A stretch of 64,000 nucleotides of DNA from Calonectria ilicicola (Eukaryota > Ascomycota > Sordariomycetes > Hypocreales > Nectriaceae). The stretch spans positions 7,068,001 to 7,132,000 of the forward strand of contig CP085828.1 in NCBI GenBank assembly GCA_020809705.1. The letters run 5' to 3'. This document shows, piece after piece, positions 9,452-19,769 of the stretch. The translations under genes were made by a program, and so were the position numbers. The notes under the pieces were generated by a model. The model was not told where the DNA came from, did not search any database, and worked only from the letters and a program-made list of their open reading frames with translations. Position 1 is the first letter of the stretch. Every line of letters begins with the position of its first letter.

Positions 9452-12239
9452 ATGGGTAAGCTTCGAGAATTTCCGCGATGGCGCCACAGCCCCGATTATG
9501 AAAAGCCCGATAGCCTAGGAAAGATGATGGGAGGAAAGGATTCGCCTTTTTCGCACTTTTCCATAAGACGTCTGCGACGGCGGCGAACCAGAGCCTTTGC
9601 GTTGACGGTGCTGATGATTGTACTGATACCGACATACTTGGCATTGTCATTTCTATATGCAAGCACCGATTCCTAAGGAGAAAAATGGGCGAAAGCTAAC
9701 ATGGGCGCAGCAACGAAAATATATGTCCGATGGCCTGCATGATGAAGTCACTACTAAGGCCACCAAACCACCAAAAACCAACCCGGGCCTTCCACCAGGC
9801 ATACCCGACTTGCCCGGAGTTTATGTGGCACCGACTGTGGATGATAACCAATTACACGCCCTAGCAGCCGGTACATTGGATAAAAGTGACGAAGACGACG
9901 GACCTATGCCACCATCGAGGGCGCCGAAGCCGCTGAAACCCGGGCAGCGGCCTGGGCCACCCATCGTGAAGCCAAATATTCTCAAGGAGATGCCTGAGAT
10001 GCCGTTCAAAACGGACAAGCCCGAGGAGCGCGAGGGACCCGCAGTTGACGTTGGAAGACCGATGCCGCCTCCGGCTCAGCGACCGAATATCCACGGGATG
10101 CCGGTTCCAGGTACCCAAAAGATACCTTTCCAGCTCTTGGCTGGACAATCCAGTACGGGACTCAACTACCCATCTGCTGCTAAGCCGGTTGGTCCAGACG
10201 AGTACAGACCTCCGGGACAAGCTGGACCAGCTGCCCAAGTCGACGCCAAGAAGGACGATGCCCCAGAGACTCCCGACGTGCCTTCTGATCCATATTCTGA
10301 GCAACCTCTTCCACCTGCCCCTCCCGCACCGCCTGTACCACCAGTACCACCTGTCCCGAGACCATATGGCCAGACAATTGCTCAACCTCCCGCTTCTGGA
10401 CCACCTGGAAAGGGTGCTCCAGCACCATACATCCCTCCTCAGCAGCCTATTGCCTGGCAATTCCCACCTGGATCGTCCAATCTATTAACAAGGCCTTACT
10501 CACAACCTATCCCACCAATTCCTCAGCAACTTGTTGCACCTGGGCCGTACATGCAATATGGACAGCCTGTTTCTAGGCCATATATGCCACCCGGACCGCT
10601 AATTCCTGGACCATATGGACAGCCCATTCCAGCACAACCTGTTTCGCCAGGGACGCCGAATGTATTGGCCGGAGGATATCCACCGCAATATCCACCAGTT
10701 CCTGGACAACCTATATCGCCCCTGACACCTATGATGCCCCCGGCGCCGCAGGCTGCCCCAGAATATCCTCTTGAAGGTGCTCCACCCCCTCCACCTGAGA
10801 GTCCGCCGCCTATCGTTTACACGCCCCCGGCCGGAAAACACAGCCTGGTTATTATACTTGCAGTTGAAGGTCCTACGCCTAACATCTGCAAGACTATTTT
10901 GAGTGGAATGGCCAACGGATATCCTAGCCCCGTGATTGTGAACTGGAACTCTGTGGGCAAAAGACAGATCAAAACCGAGCAAGGCAAAATCCAAATGGCC
11001 AAGATTGATGCAATTCTCGAGTACCTTGATACCATGATGCATCCGAGTGCTCATAAGGAAGACCGACTAAAGCCGGATGACCTGATTGTTCTTGTTGACC
11101 CGTCCGACTCCTGGTGGCAACTCCCGCCAGAGCTGCTCATTAAACGGTATCACGAGTCCAATAAATTGGCCAGTGAGCGTATTGTGCCCGGCACTGGAAG
11201 CCCAGGAATGGGGCAGACCATCATTGCCGCAGCCCAGAAGAGATGCTGGCCTGATCTTTCGACGGAGCTAAATATGCACTGTGATGCCCTTCCTGGCAGT
11301 CCGGCTCCGACCGACTTGTACGGACCGGAAACCGACAGCAATGTCTTGGAGAGTGTAAATCCCGACGTGTACAAGTTCACGAGGCCCAAGTTTCTTAATA
11401 GCGGCCACATCATGGGACCTGCTCTTGACATGGCCTCCTATCTGCGACAAGCCCAAAATAAGATGAGCAAGCTCAACGGGTGGAAGCCGGATTTTAAATG
11501 GGATCAAGGGGCATTGGGTCTCATCTTTGGAGAACAAGAACTGTGGCGCACCTGGCTTCGAAGCGAGCAGGACTTCAAAGCTGACAACCCTGCGATGAAG
11601 ATGGCTGTTGACGGCTTCGAGTATCACCTAGGCCTCGATTACGAACAGAAAATCTCCATTCCAGCCGTGGCTGGGCAGAAAGATGGACAGATTATTAAGC
11701 TGGGTCGTGCCAACGTTGTTGCAGAGGCTTCGAAGAAGCTCGGTATCAGCCCTGCGAAGATTGAGGGAGTACCAGAGGATATAAACAGCACTGCAAACCC
11801 GTTAGAGGCACTCCTTGGAGAAGAAATGGTTATCACTTGGGGGGAAATGCCATTGTATACGGATCTGCACAGCGCAGCGGTTCCGGTGATTGTTCACAAC
11901 AATGAGTGGAAGAACAGGGGACGAGAGGGCCGGGTAGCTAGGATGTGGGATCAGACATGGTTCTTCCCCCACCTCCGATATCTCGTCAAAAAGTACATGG
12001 ACAAGAGAACCGCACCTCCGATACTGGCACAAATGCCAGCAGACGGCTACAAGCTAGCATCGTACTGGCCGCTCCCATCAGAAACCACCAAGCGGAAACC
12101 AAGAAAATTTACAGCCAATGTCGCCATCGAAGGTCTACCGGAAATGGAATGGGAAGACTTGTGTCATGCAGGGGCAGATGGGCGCCCGTGGTTCGAGGAA
12201 GTATTTAGAGACGGGCTGGGACCGCTGGAGGCTACGTAA
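9452..12239 (+). CDS. Type II membrane protein, proline-rich stem, PLOD-GT-like domain
   Basis: Exon 1 (9452-9658) encodes a basic cytosolic head (IRRLRRRRTR) and one transmembrane anchor (residues 48-69). Exon 2 (9711-12239) encodes the rest, for 911 residues in all. The only junction that keeps the frame and removes the in-frame TAA at 9674 is a GC-AG intron (GCAAGC donor, GCTAAC branch site, GCAG acceptor; 52 bp). Residues of about 90-440 form a Pro-rich stem with repeated PYGQ and GPY units. The C-terminal half has HSLVIILAVEG, then DLIVLVDPSDSWWQLPPELL, which resembles the D-x-D strand of the lysyl-hydroxylase (PLOD) glycosyltransferase domain, and later a WDQGALGLIFGEQ segment. By topology it would act in the Golgi or ER lumen. 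Glycosyl transfer is inferred from the fold-like motifs, not shown. Donor and acceptor are unknown. Confidence 0.7.
9659..9710 (+). other. Probable GC-AG intron
   Basis: The 52 bp segment begins GCAAGC and ends GCTAACATGGGCGCAG, with a consensus branch point 16 bases before the acceptor. Splicing joins exon 1 ending in LSFLY to exon 2 beginning QRKYMS, both in phase 0. No GT donor nearby keeps the frame with a normal consensus. The alternative is that translation starts at an ATG at 9657, which would lose the membrane anchor. Confidence 0.65.
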
Positions 12240-12408
12240 CAACGTGGATTTCATTTGTAACATGCAGGAAAAGGGGAATAATTAATGACACCAAGAATGT
12301 ATATTAAAGTTGTAAGATTTAGAGGGTGCACGAGAAAAGAAGTAAAGTAATGTCTCAGTTTAAAGTGTGTCAAGGTGGTATTCCTTCCACCAAACAGGCT
12401 AGTACCGT

Positions 12409-13456
12409 TTATATAAACGGCCACCATTGTCTTTCACACCAGTTCCAGAACTTCTCGCAGTGGCCGAGACCTCCGTCTTTCTCATGAGCCATGGCTCTGA
12501 TGAGGTCCAGGCGGGGACTGTCGCTGTCGCAACGGAAGCGACCCCAGGGAATAATATATGCGCCGTTGTGATCAGGGGTTACATCTGGCGATAGCCCGGC
12601 GTAGAGCGCAGTATACGCACCGAGTTTGTCAGGATACATTATTTTCTTCACCAGGAACATGGCCATGGAAGAAGGGCCTCTGCACGTGTAGGGCTTGATG
12701 TTGCCGGGATTCATAGCGACGCTGATGATGCCGTGTTCACCCCACCTCGTAGCGAGCTCGCAACTAAGCATGAGGGCCCCAAGCTTGGATTTAGCGTAGT
12801 TTTGGCCTTGGTTTGCTGTGCCCTTGTCCAAGAGGTTGAAGTCCATGCCGTCTCTGGGGGCTATGAGGTCTGCAGAGATGTCGGATGTCCAGACCACTCT
12901 CGCCGAAGCGGGAGGCGAAGTTTCGGCGGCTGCGCGCAGATGGAATTCGAGATAGCGGGTGAAGAGTAGTGTTGCGACGCAATGTATCCCGACCATGGGC
13001 TCCAGATCCTGCATCGTGCGATCGAGAGGTTTTATAAACTTGGGGCTGTTCTCTGCAATATTCCATAGCACGTCAAGATGGGATTCTTGCGTGGAAAACT
13101 CGAGGGCCGCATAGTTCACACGATTTAGGTCATTAAGGTCGAGGTGCAGGAATTTAATGCGGCCTGGTGTAGCGGGTGTTGGCACAGACTCCATGATTTT
13201 CTGGATAGCCTCTAGGGAGCGTTTCTGCAGGATTGTAAATGAGACATCCCTCCAACTATCTGGGCAAGGAACTAACTTCTGATCGTGATGCCATGTATAT
13301 CGTGGCTCCAGTCATGTAGAGAATCCTGCAAAGCTCAAATCCGACGCCGGAATTACCACCAGTCACCATAAACACCTTGCCTTCTTGAGATGGCACATCT
13401 TCCTCCGTAAACGTCGGCTTTGGCGGGAAGCATTGATTAAAGACGCTGTCGAACAT
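12409..13456 (-). CDS. Short-chain dehydrogenase/reductase
   Basis: Two exons (13277-13456 and 12409-13224) with a 52 bp intron give 331 residues. The Rossmann nucleotide motif TGGNSGVG lies at residues 32-39. The catalytic tyrosine and lysine appear as YAKSK (QNYAKSKLG), with an upstream serine in WTSDIS. The fold order matches classical SDRs, with a C-terminal extension rich in Trp (WNWCERQWWPFI). The usual NNAG structural motif is degenerate: the matching place reads WNIAEN. Closest by feel are fungal retinol-dehydrogenase-like SDRs. The substrate cannot be read from sequence. It converges with the upstream membrane protein gene, with only 169 bp between their stop codons. Confidence 0.85.
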
Positions 13457-13872
13457 TAGGATTAGGGATTAGAGAGCGAGTATTCTGACTACTAGCGAAC
13501 TGCAAATTGCGGGGAATAACTGTCGATTTTAAATATTGCGTGGTGTTGAAGAGGATTCGCGGCCCAGATAGAGCACATTTTGAAACATGTAAAATTAGTG
13601 CATATGCAAAGAAACGTCTTGGCGGGTGCTGTCACGTCGATCACACCCTGAAGGCTTGTCGAAGCGGGATGCCCCAATGGTTGGGGAAAGCCAAGGGTCA
13701 CATTATCAAGTTTCGATGTGACCAAGAAAGATGAGGGGAAAAATAAACAGACTTGATTCGATAGCAGGTAATTACGGTTCATGATCATGACGCCACACGC
13801 TCGACAACGTATTACGCATGCAATGTGTGTGAAATCTGGATACTGTCACATTGAGAAACATACGAAGTAAGC
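13457..13872. other. Intergenic spacer
   Basis: This 416 bp stretch is upstream of the short-chain dehydrogenase and downstream of the Zn2Cys6 regulator, all on the minus strand. The small frames here have no family features. I see nothing else. Confidence 0.5.
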
Positions 13873-16204
13873 TCATAGCATATCCCAGATAGATCCAACG
13901 GCAGCCGCCTCGTCCCAAGAATCCAAGACCATCAGAAAGTCTCCATCGGGTAATGCCGCTTGTTCAGATGTCTCAACCTGCCGGAGGTGTTCTGGCTGAG
14001 TCACGGGGGACCACCACGTTGGGTCGGCAGATTTCGAACCCAGGTCGATCGTGGAATACTCTGGAAGATTTGATGGAGCGCCAAAATCAACCCTGGTCCC
14101 TGATATTCCTGGTTCTTGGAGACTAATAGCTCTTGAATTATAGGGCTGAGATTTAATTTCCATCTGTTGCATTTCGTTGGTAGGATACGACATGATGGTT
14201 GCGGAATTATACGTGGCATTCATGGTACTTTGTCGAGGATTAGAGACACCTGTAGGGGCCTGGTTTTGGGGTTTCCCTGTTCCCCAGTTGGCCATCTCTG
14301 CAGCTCGATGGTTTTCAGCTTGCTTCATCAATTGTAACAATGGCTCCCATAATCGGTCCTGCTTCGCATCTGCGGGAGCAGAATCGACTAACCCCTTGAT
14401 TGAAATCCACATTTGTTCCGATTCCGGCCCCCACGGCTGCTGCAAAGCCTGGCGGAGGAAGATGCCGATTGCATGCCATGGGATGTGTCCAGTCAAGTGC
14501 CAGCGCCAATTTACCCACCCAGGTTCCATAATGAGGGCGTGGGCAGCGTTGATAATTATGATGGAAGCCTTTAAAGCGGCTTGTATAGACGACTCTGGGT
14601 TTGCGGGAGAAGACCTGTGAAGGACCAGCTCGGCCTTTGCGAAAAATAGAGAGGCCATTGTCCGGACATAATTGTCAAGAGAGTCGTTGGTACAAGGATG
14701 ATTGAGATATTTTGTGTACACCTTTGATTTGGTAGCGTAGCAAATTTGCAATTTTACTTCCTGAGAGCTGGCGACATGCGTTTGTAAAGTTTGGACTAGT
14801 CGCCATAGTTCTATTCGAATTAAAGAGGGAAGCATGCAAGTTACTACCTTATCTGTTGTGGCTGGATTTAAAGATGCAGCATCAAGATCCTTATCATCTA
14901 GGCCAGAGGGTTCATCGACATTGAATGATGCCTCGGAGAGCGAGAGATCTTTGGTGTCAGGCTTTTGGGATATCGTGTCCAGGAAGCATATATGCCACCA
15001 TAGACGACGACGAAGTTCAATTTCTAGTTGGTTGTAGTCACGTTCGTTTTCTTTGCGATGAAGCTTGAGCGACTTGGCTATCCTCAAAAGAACACCAATG
15101 AGGGGCCATGCCATATCATTCGCCCCTAGGGAAAAGAGCATGGCAAGGTAGATGGTGAATGCCTGGACGACGACAATGTCTGTTGTGGCTAGAAAGTTGG
15201 CTTGACTGAGGGCTTGCTCCGCCCCGAATCGATACTGGGCAAGTAGCTGAGTCTTTGGGACATTAAAATTCATGACCACAGACTGGTCATCCATGGAATG
15301 GATGGCAGCTAGGCATGTGCAGAACAGCAATGGCCTCAAGTTTGGGCTTAGGGAGCTAAAATTCCCCTTCAGATCGCGAATGATCTTTTCCATGCTTGGG
15401 ATGTGTAAAATTTTGATGAAAGGATCTACATTGTCGACAAATGTTTGCCAAATGAAGAGCATTTGTGATGGTAATGGGTATAGGGTGTCGATGTTGGTTG
15501 TGCTGCCAAACATAAAGCCTTGGTGCCCAAGCGAGGCATTAGATGTGCTTGCTTTGGTTGGTTCATGTGATTGATTATCTTCGGTCATGTCATGCATGGC
15601 CTCAAAGATGTGATCCACCTAATAGGGTAAGCGAAGAGCTAGCATTGAGATGGGTGAAACATACTTCACTACAGAAGATGGTCCAGAACTGGTTGCCGAT
15701 ATGAAGCCCCCCGTCTTTGTCAATGACTAGACGGCCAAAGTCTTCGTAGAATTCGCTCCCTGGAGGTGGAGCGGGTCTAGAAACTTCGCTACTAGAACTT
15801 TTCATAGACTGATCTACAGATTTAGAATCTGAATGAGCGACGTCCGAGCCTGGTGTGCTTCCGCTGACAGAGAGAGCGGTGGCCAGTCCAATGTGTGGCT
15901 CTCTGGAGCCATCTTCAACTTGCCCAGCGAGCTCGGTGACCACTGTTTCAAGACGTCGCAGCCGGCTTAGAAGTTCTGTCTGCTTCTGGGCTTGACTTTT
16001 AGCGATACCAGGGTTCTGACGGCGGCGGGGAAGGCGCCCAGTAACAGGGTAGTGGCAATCAATATTGGCTCTAGTGCAGTTGGAACAGGGGTCCCGCCTA
16101 TCGCACTTGACCTTGCGACGTCTGCATATTACACAGCTCCATGTCTTGAGCCCATCTTCAGAGGCACCATTTGCTGGTGGCTGGTTTTGCAATGACACTG
16201 ACAT
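13873..16204 (-). CDS. Zn2Cys6 transcription factor (fungal_trans)
   Basis: Exons 15665-16204 and 13873-15618 with a 46 bp intron (GTATGT to TAG) give 761 residues. A complete binuclear zinc cluster (C-x2-C-x6-C-x5-C-x2-C-x6-C, starting CVICRRRKVKC) lies near residues 23-49, followed by a basic linker (RLPRRRQNPG) and a coiled-coil-like segment (ELLSRLRRLETVV) suited to dimerisation. The second exon carries the fungal-specific transcription factor domain, with the LRRRLWWHICFLD signature. An acidic C-terminus could be the activation region. The frame stays open upstream of 16204 without an ATG, so I start at MSVSLQNQ. An upstream exon remains possible. The neighbouring SDR on the same strand could be a target, but nothing in the sequence proves this. 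Confidence 0.88.
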
Positions 16205-16780
16205 GGCTGATGGCGTCGGTATGTCGGCGTTTATCAATCCCGATGGCGCCAAGGGCTTGCGACGTAGAGGGACAGCAAGAGATGGTGCAAATTCGTATTG
16301 AGGCTCTCAGAAATGGGTAGAAGGCCCGTGGAATGCTTCGGTCGAGTTTAGAGAGGAGAATTTCGGGATCGGACCACAGCCAAAGTCGTGAGAGGAGACG
16401 GATCGGAGGTCGCTCTCGGTCACGGAGCTCGGTCCTGATCCATGCCATTACCACTGAGATCGGCCGAATCAGATCCACCCCGAAATTGAAATTGCACTAA
16501 CAGTAGTACATGAACCGAGATCAGACACCCCTATTTTTCAGGTCAAGCGAAGCCTTACTGATGTACCCTGTGATGCAAATGAATTAAACACCAGCAAGCC
16601 ACATTCTAGCTCGTCTCCTATCGACGACTTCAAATAAAATGGCGTCTGGCCTCGAAGACAGACAGAGTTTTTGGCATACTTCGTTCTCACTTCTCCATCC
16701 TTCACACGCTCATTAATAATTTTTATTTATCTATATTTATTTATTTTACTTTTGGGAATCATTTTCCTCCACGGCGCAAT
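16205..16780. other. Divergent promoter region
   Basis: This lies between the zinc-cluster regulator (minus) and the FAD oxidoreductase (plus). It holds an AT-rich TTTATTTATCTATATTTATTTATTT stretch in pieces near 16715-16745, about 40-70 bp before the oxidoreductase ATG. Otherwise I see nothing specific. Confidence 0.5.
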
Positions 16781-17926
16781 ATGAGCAAAACAGCTGTTAT
16801 TCTTGGAGCCGGCTGGGCGGGTCTGCCCCTTGCACACAAGCTGCTAAAACACACACTGCCCAAGGTCGAAGGGCTCAAGGTTATTCTGGTTTCGCCAAAC
16901 AGCCACTTTTTCTGGAATGTTGCTGCTACCCGAGGCATTATTCCTGACGAAATCCCCGATGACCAGCTATTTCTCCCCATTCAGCCTGGATTTGAACAGT
17001 ACCCGGCAGAGAGCTTCGAGTTTGTCCTCGGAAAAGCAACAGAGATTGACCAGGGCGCCAACACTGTTCAACTTGAGCTCAACGACGGGTCTGAGCGCAG
17101 CCAGTCCTATGATCAATTGATCATCGCCACGGGATCCCGCCTCGCCAGCGGCCTTCCTTTTAAACCTATTGGCAGTCACGAGGACACGATTGATGCATGG
17201 AACGAATTGAAGGGCAAAGTCGGAGAGGCCAAGTCCATCATCATTGCTGGTGCTGGACCGACTGGTGTGGAAGTGGCTGGTGAACTAGCAGCCAAATATG
17301 GAACCGACAAAGAAATCACCCTCTTGGTCAGTGGAGAGAAACCACTTGAAGGACCTCTGCCGTCTGTTCGCGCACGCGTTGAGAAGGACCTGAAGAGCCT
17401 TGGTGTGAAGCTGGTCGCTGAGGTTCGCGTGACAGAGACGAAGGAGGTGTCCGAAGGCAAGCAGACTGAAGTGGTGCTGTCTAACGGTGGCTCTCTGACG
17501 GCCGACTTGTATCTCCCACTCCACGGCATTGAGACCAATACGACGTTTGTGCCTAGCGACTTGCTCGATGACAAGGGAAATGTCAAATTGGACGAGCACA
17601 TGCGAGCTGCCGGAACAGAAAACATTTGGGGTGTCGGCGATGTGGGGAACCTTGAGCCCAAGCAGCTCACTGTGACTGACAACCAAATCATCTACTTGGC
17701 ATCGGCACTGGATGCTGCTCTCACAGAGTCGCCGGCGGTTAAGCCCTACAAGCCAGTGAACAAGACAATGATCTTCCTTGCCCTCGGCAAAAAGAAGGCT
17801 GTGGGCCAGATTGGAAACTGGAAGCTGTGGAGCTTCATGGTGTCTCACGTGAAGGGAAAGAAGCTGTTTGTTGATACGGCTGAGGGATATGTTGGAGGGA
17901 AAAAGTTGCGACACGCTGACGTGTAG
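16781..17926 (+). CDS. AIF/FSP1-like FAD/NAD(P)H oxidoreductase
   Basis: A single exon encodes 381 residues. The FAD-binding dinucleotide motif ILGAGWAGLPLA is at the extreme N-terminus (GAGWAG, residues 8-13). An ATGSRL segment follows, then a second Rossmann motif for NAD(P)H (IIIAGAGPTGVEVAGELA, about residues 147-164), and then the late FAD contact WGVGDVGN. The protein lacks a mitochondrial presequence. Length and motif order match the AMID/AIFM2 (FSP1) and fungal Aif-like group, NADH:quinone-type flavoproteins linked to oxidative stress and cell death. The quinone or other acceptor is inference. The start codon sits in a clear CAATATGAGC context after an AT-rich leader. Confidence 0.9.
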   Translation: MSKTAVILGAGWAGLPLAHKLLKHTLPKVEGLKVILVSPNSHFFWNVAATRGIIPDEIPDDQLFLPIQPGFEQYPAESFEFVLGKATEIDQGANTVQLELNDGSERSQSYDQLIIATGSRLASGLPFKPIGSHEDTIDAWNELKGKVGEAKSIIIAGAGPTGVEVAGELAAKYGTDKEITLLVSGEKPLEGPLPSVRARVEKDLKSLGVKLVAEVRVTETKEVSEGKQTEVVLSNGGSLTADLYLPLHGIETNTTFVPSDLLDDKGNVKLDEHMRAAGTENIWGVGDVGNLEPKQLTVTDNQIIYLASALDAALTESPAVKPYKPVNKTMIFLALGKKKAVGQIGNWKLWSFMVSHVKGKKLFVDTAEGYVGGKKLRHADV

Positions 17927-18563
17927 GATATTTTTGGTGCAGCATTTTCATCTTTGTCACTTTTCTTTTTTGCAGTTCTTTGATATCCACCAGCCTTGGT
18001 TGTCATTTAGACGGTCTCTCATTTTATAGATTTAATATGTAATTCAAATAATGATTAACCCAATCAGCCAATATCTCAGTGGTTTGCTTGCTTGCTCCAT
18101 TGTTTGTTTCTATTCGGACCATGCCGGTGCCTGCAAGGGCAATGGGGCTAGTGCTCATGTCAGCTGAACGCTTCAGCTTGGCGTGATTAACCGAGCGACG
18201 GAGGATGGAATGGCGCAAATCCTTTTTTGCGAAAGCGACCGTAAATCAGATTGGCACAAATGGAATTAGAAGTAAGAATATACTGAAGGTCGTAATTAGG
18301 CGTGGGACTTTTTTCCCTCTTCAATCTATTGTTGTGCTGCTCAATTCAGTTCTGCGCTGGTGCTTCATCGTTTGGTGGCGCTCTTCCTAGGATCCTGTGA
18401 TCCACAGCTGGGCGGGAAATGTCGGATGCCAGCCATTGAGTCACTTGGCATGTGTTCAACCATCAGCCTCAACTGAAGCGAGCGAAATTAAATAAAAGGA
18501 GAAGATTCTGCCTGAGACTCGAATTTTCTTTTTCTATATACTAAAGTGCAACTATCTATTGCA
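17927..18563. other. Intergenic spacer
   Basis: This is the 3' region of the FAD oxidoreductase and the promoter of the next gene. TATATA at 18535-18540 lies only 24 bp from the next ATG and may be too close to serve as a TATA box. No coding frame is supported. Confidence 0.45.
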
Positions 18564-19398
18564 ATGGCGTCTAAATGTTTTTCAGGAAAGGTTCTCGCAT
18601 CGCCGATGCTCCTTGTGCTTATTGCTAGTGGCACGTATGGGTATATGGTGCATAAGCGCATAAAAGACACAGATCCGAAACGGATTCAAAGATTCAGCCA
18701 CGTCCCAGAAAAGTTTCGACAATCCGCGACAATGTGCAATATTGTGAATACAAAGAGCCATCAATCAGTTGGAGATTCCCGGTTCATTTCACTCACCATT
18801 CCACCAGAGCACCAACACCTATCAGATGAAGTTTTACTAGCCAAATTTGCGAAAGGCTTTTTCGGGGGTCTCGTAATAGGACCAGAGAGACTTGTGTTGC
18901 AGACGTTAGGTATCAATCTGGTCGAGTTTACCAGTGAGTGGATTAAACGCGCTCCTATTTTGCGAGGTAATTGACTTCCAAACAGAACTCCAAGATACAG
19001 AACCAGTCGTCCAATTGTGGCGCACGAAAGAATTGTCAGATATGAAACTGCCTCCTCTTCATTCCAAGCTCTTTGGAACATTTCAGGTTCTCGATGTGCA
19101 ACTGCACCCCACAGAGAATGCACCTCAGAAAGACTACACTGAGAGCTATGTTGATTTCGGATTTGGTAGTGATAAAGTGGGATTTGCAGGGGCCCATCGA
19201 TTCTTGGTGGTGCGATCCAATGAACCCTCAGATAGTGAACAGAACACAAGGGTCCAGATTCACTACTATAGTACATCGTGTAACCCCAAAGTCAACAAAC
19301 CTCTACGACCAGGCTTCATGTTTGCATTTCATAGGTTTTATGGAGAGATGTTATTTAGAGAGGGAATTTCTGAAGTTCTTGCAGCCGGCTGCGAGTAA
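18564..19398 (+). CDS. Hypothetical single-pass membrane protein
   Basis: Exons 18564-18933 and 18986-19398, joined over a 52 bp intron (GTGAGT to CAG, phase 1), give 260 residues. The N-terminus has one hydrophobic segment (LASPMLLVLIASGTYGYM, about residues 11-28) that could be a signal anchor. The rest is soluble, with no cysteine pattern or catalytic motif I recognise. The C-terminal half contains a YVDFGFGSDKVGFAGAHRF segment. I do not recognise the family. The unbroken spliced frame and the position of the intron support a real gene. It sits head to tail before a HET gene at the start of the accessory-looking stretch. Confidence 0.65.
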
Positions 19399-19769
19399 GG
19401 ATGAAAATGGCAACTTACCCCAAATTTTTCGTGAAACTGATCCCGAATTTTGAAAGGTTTCGCCATGCAATGAGCAAGAGCATAAAAATTCACATAAGTT
19501 TAATACCCATCGCCGCTCCAATAAAGATTATTACTGCTCCATCGATATAGTAAACTCAGGAAATAAATACATAGAGCTGGATGTTCTTTGATACTAGGGT
19601 CCTTGATCTGAAACACGAGGTGACAAGTCAGACATCAAAAAAGAAAAAGAGATACCTGATAATTGTCTCAACCTCAATGTCTATGCTGTCCTGTGCTATC
19701 CTGAGTCATCTGGAGCCATAGCACCTTTTATTACAACCCATATCTGCCCCGAGAACCTCTTCAAGATAT
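19399..19769. other. Spacer between converging genes
   Basis: This 371 bp stretch holds the 3' ends of the hypothetical membrane protein and the first HET gene. It is A/T-rich, with AATAAA-like sequences near 19560 that could serve polyadenylation. Nothing else is seen. Confidence 0.45.
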
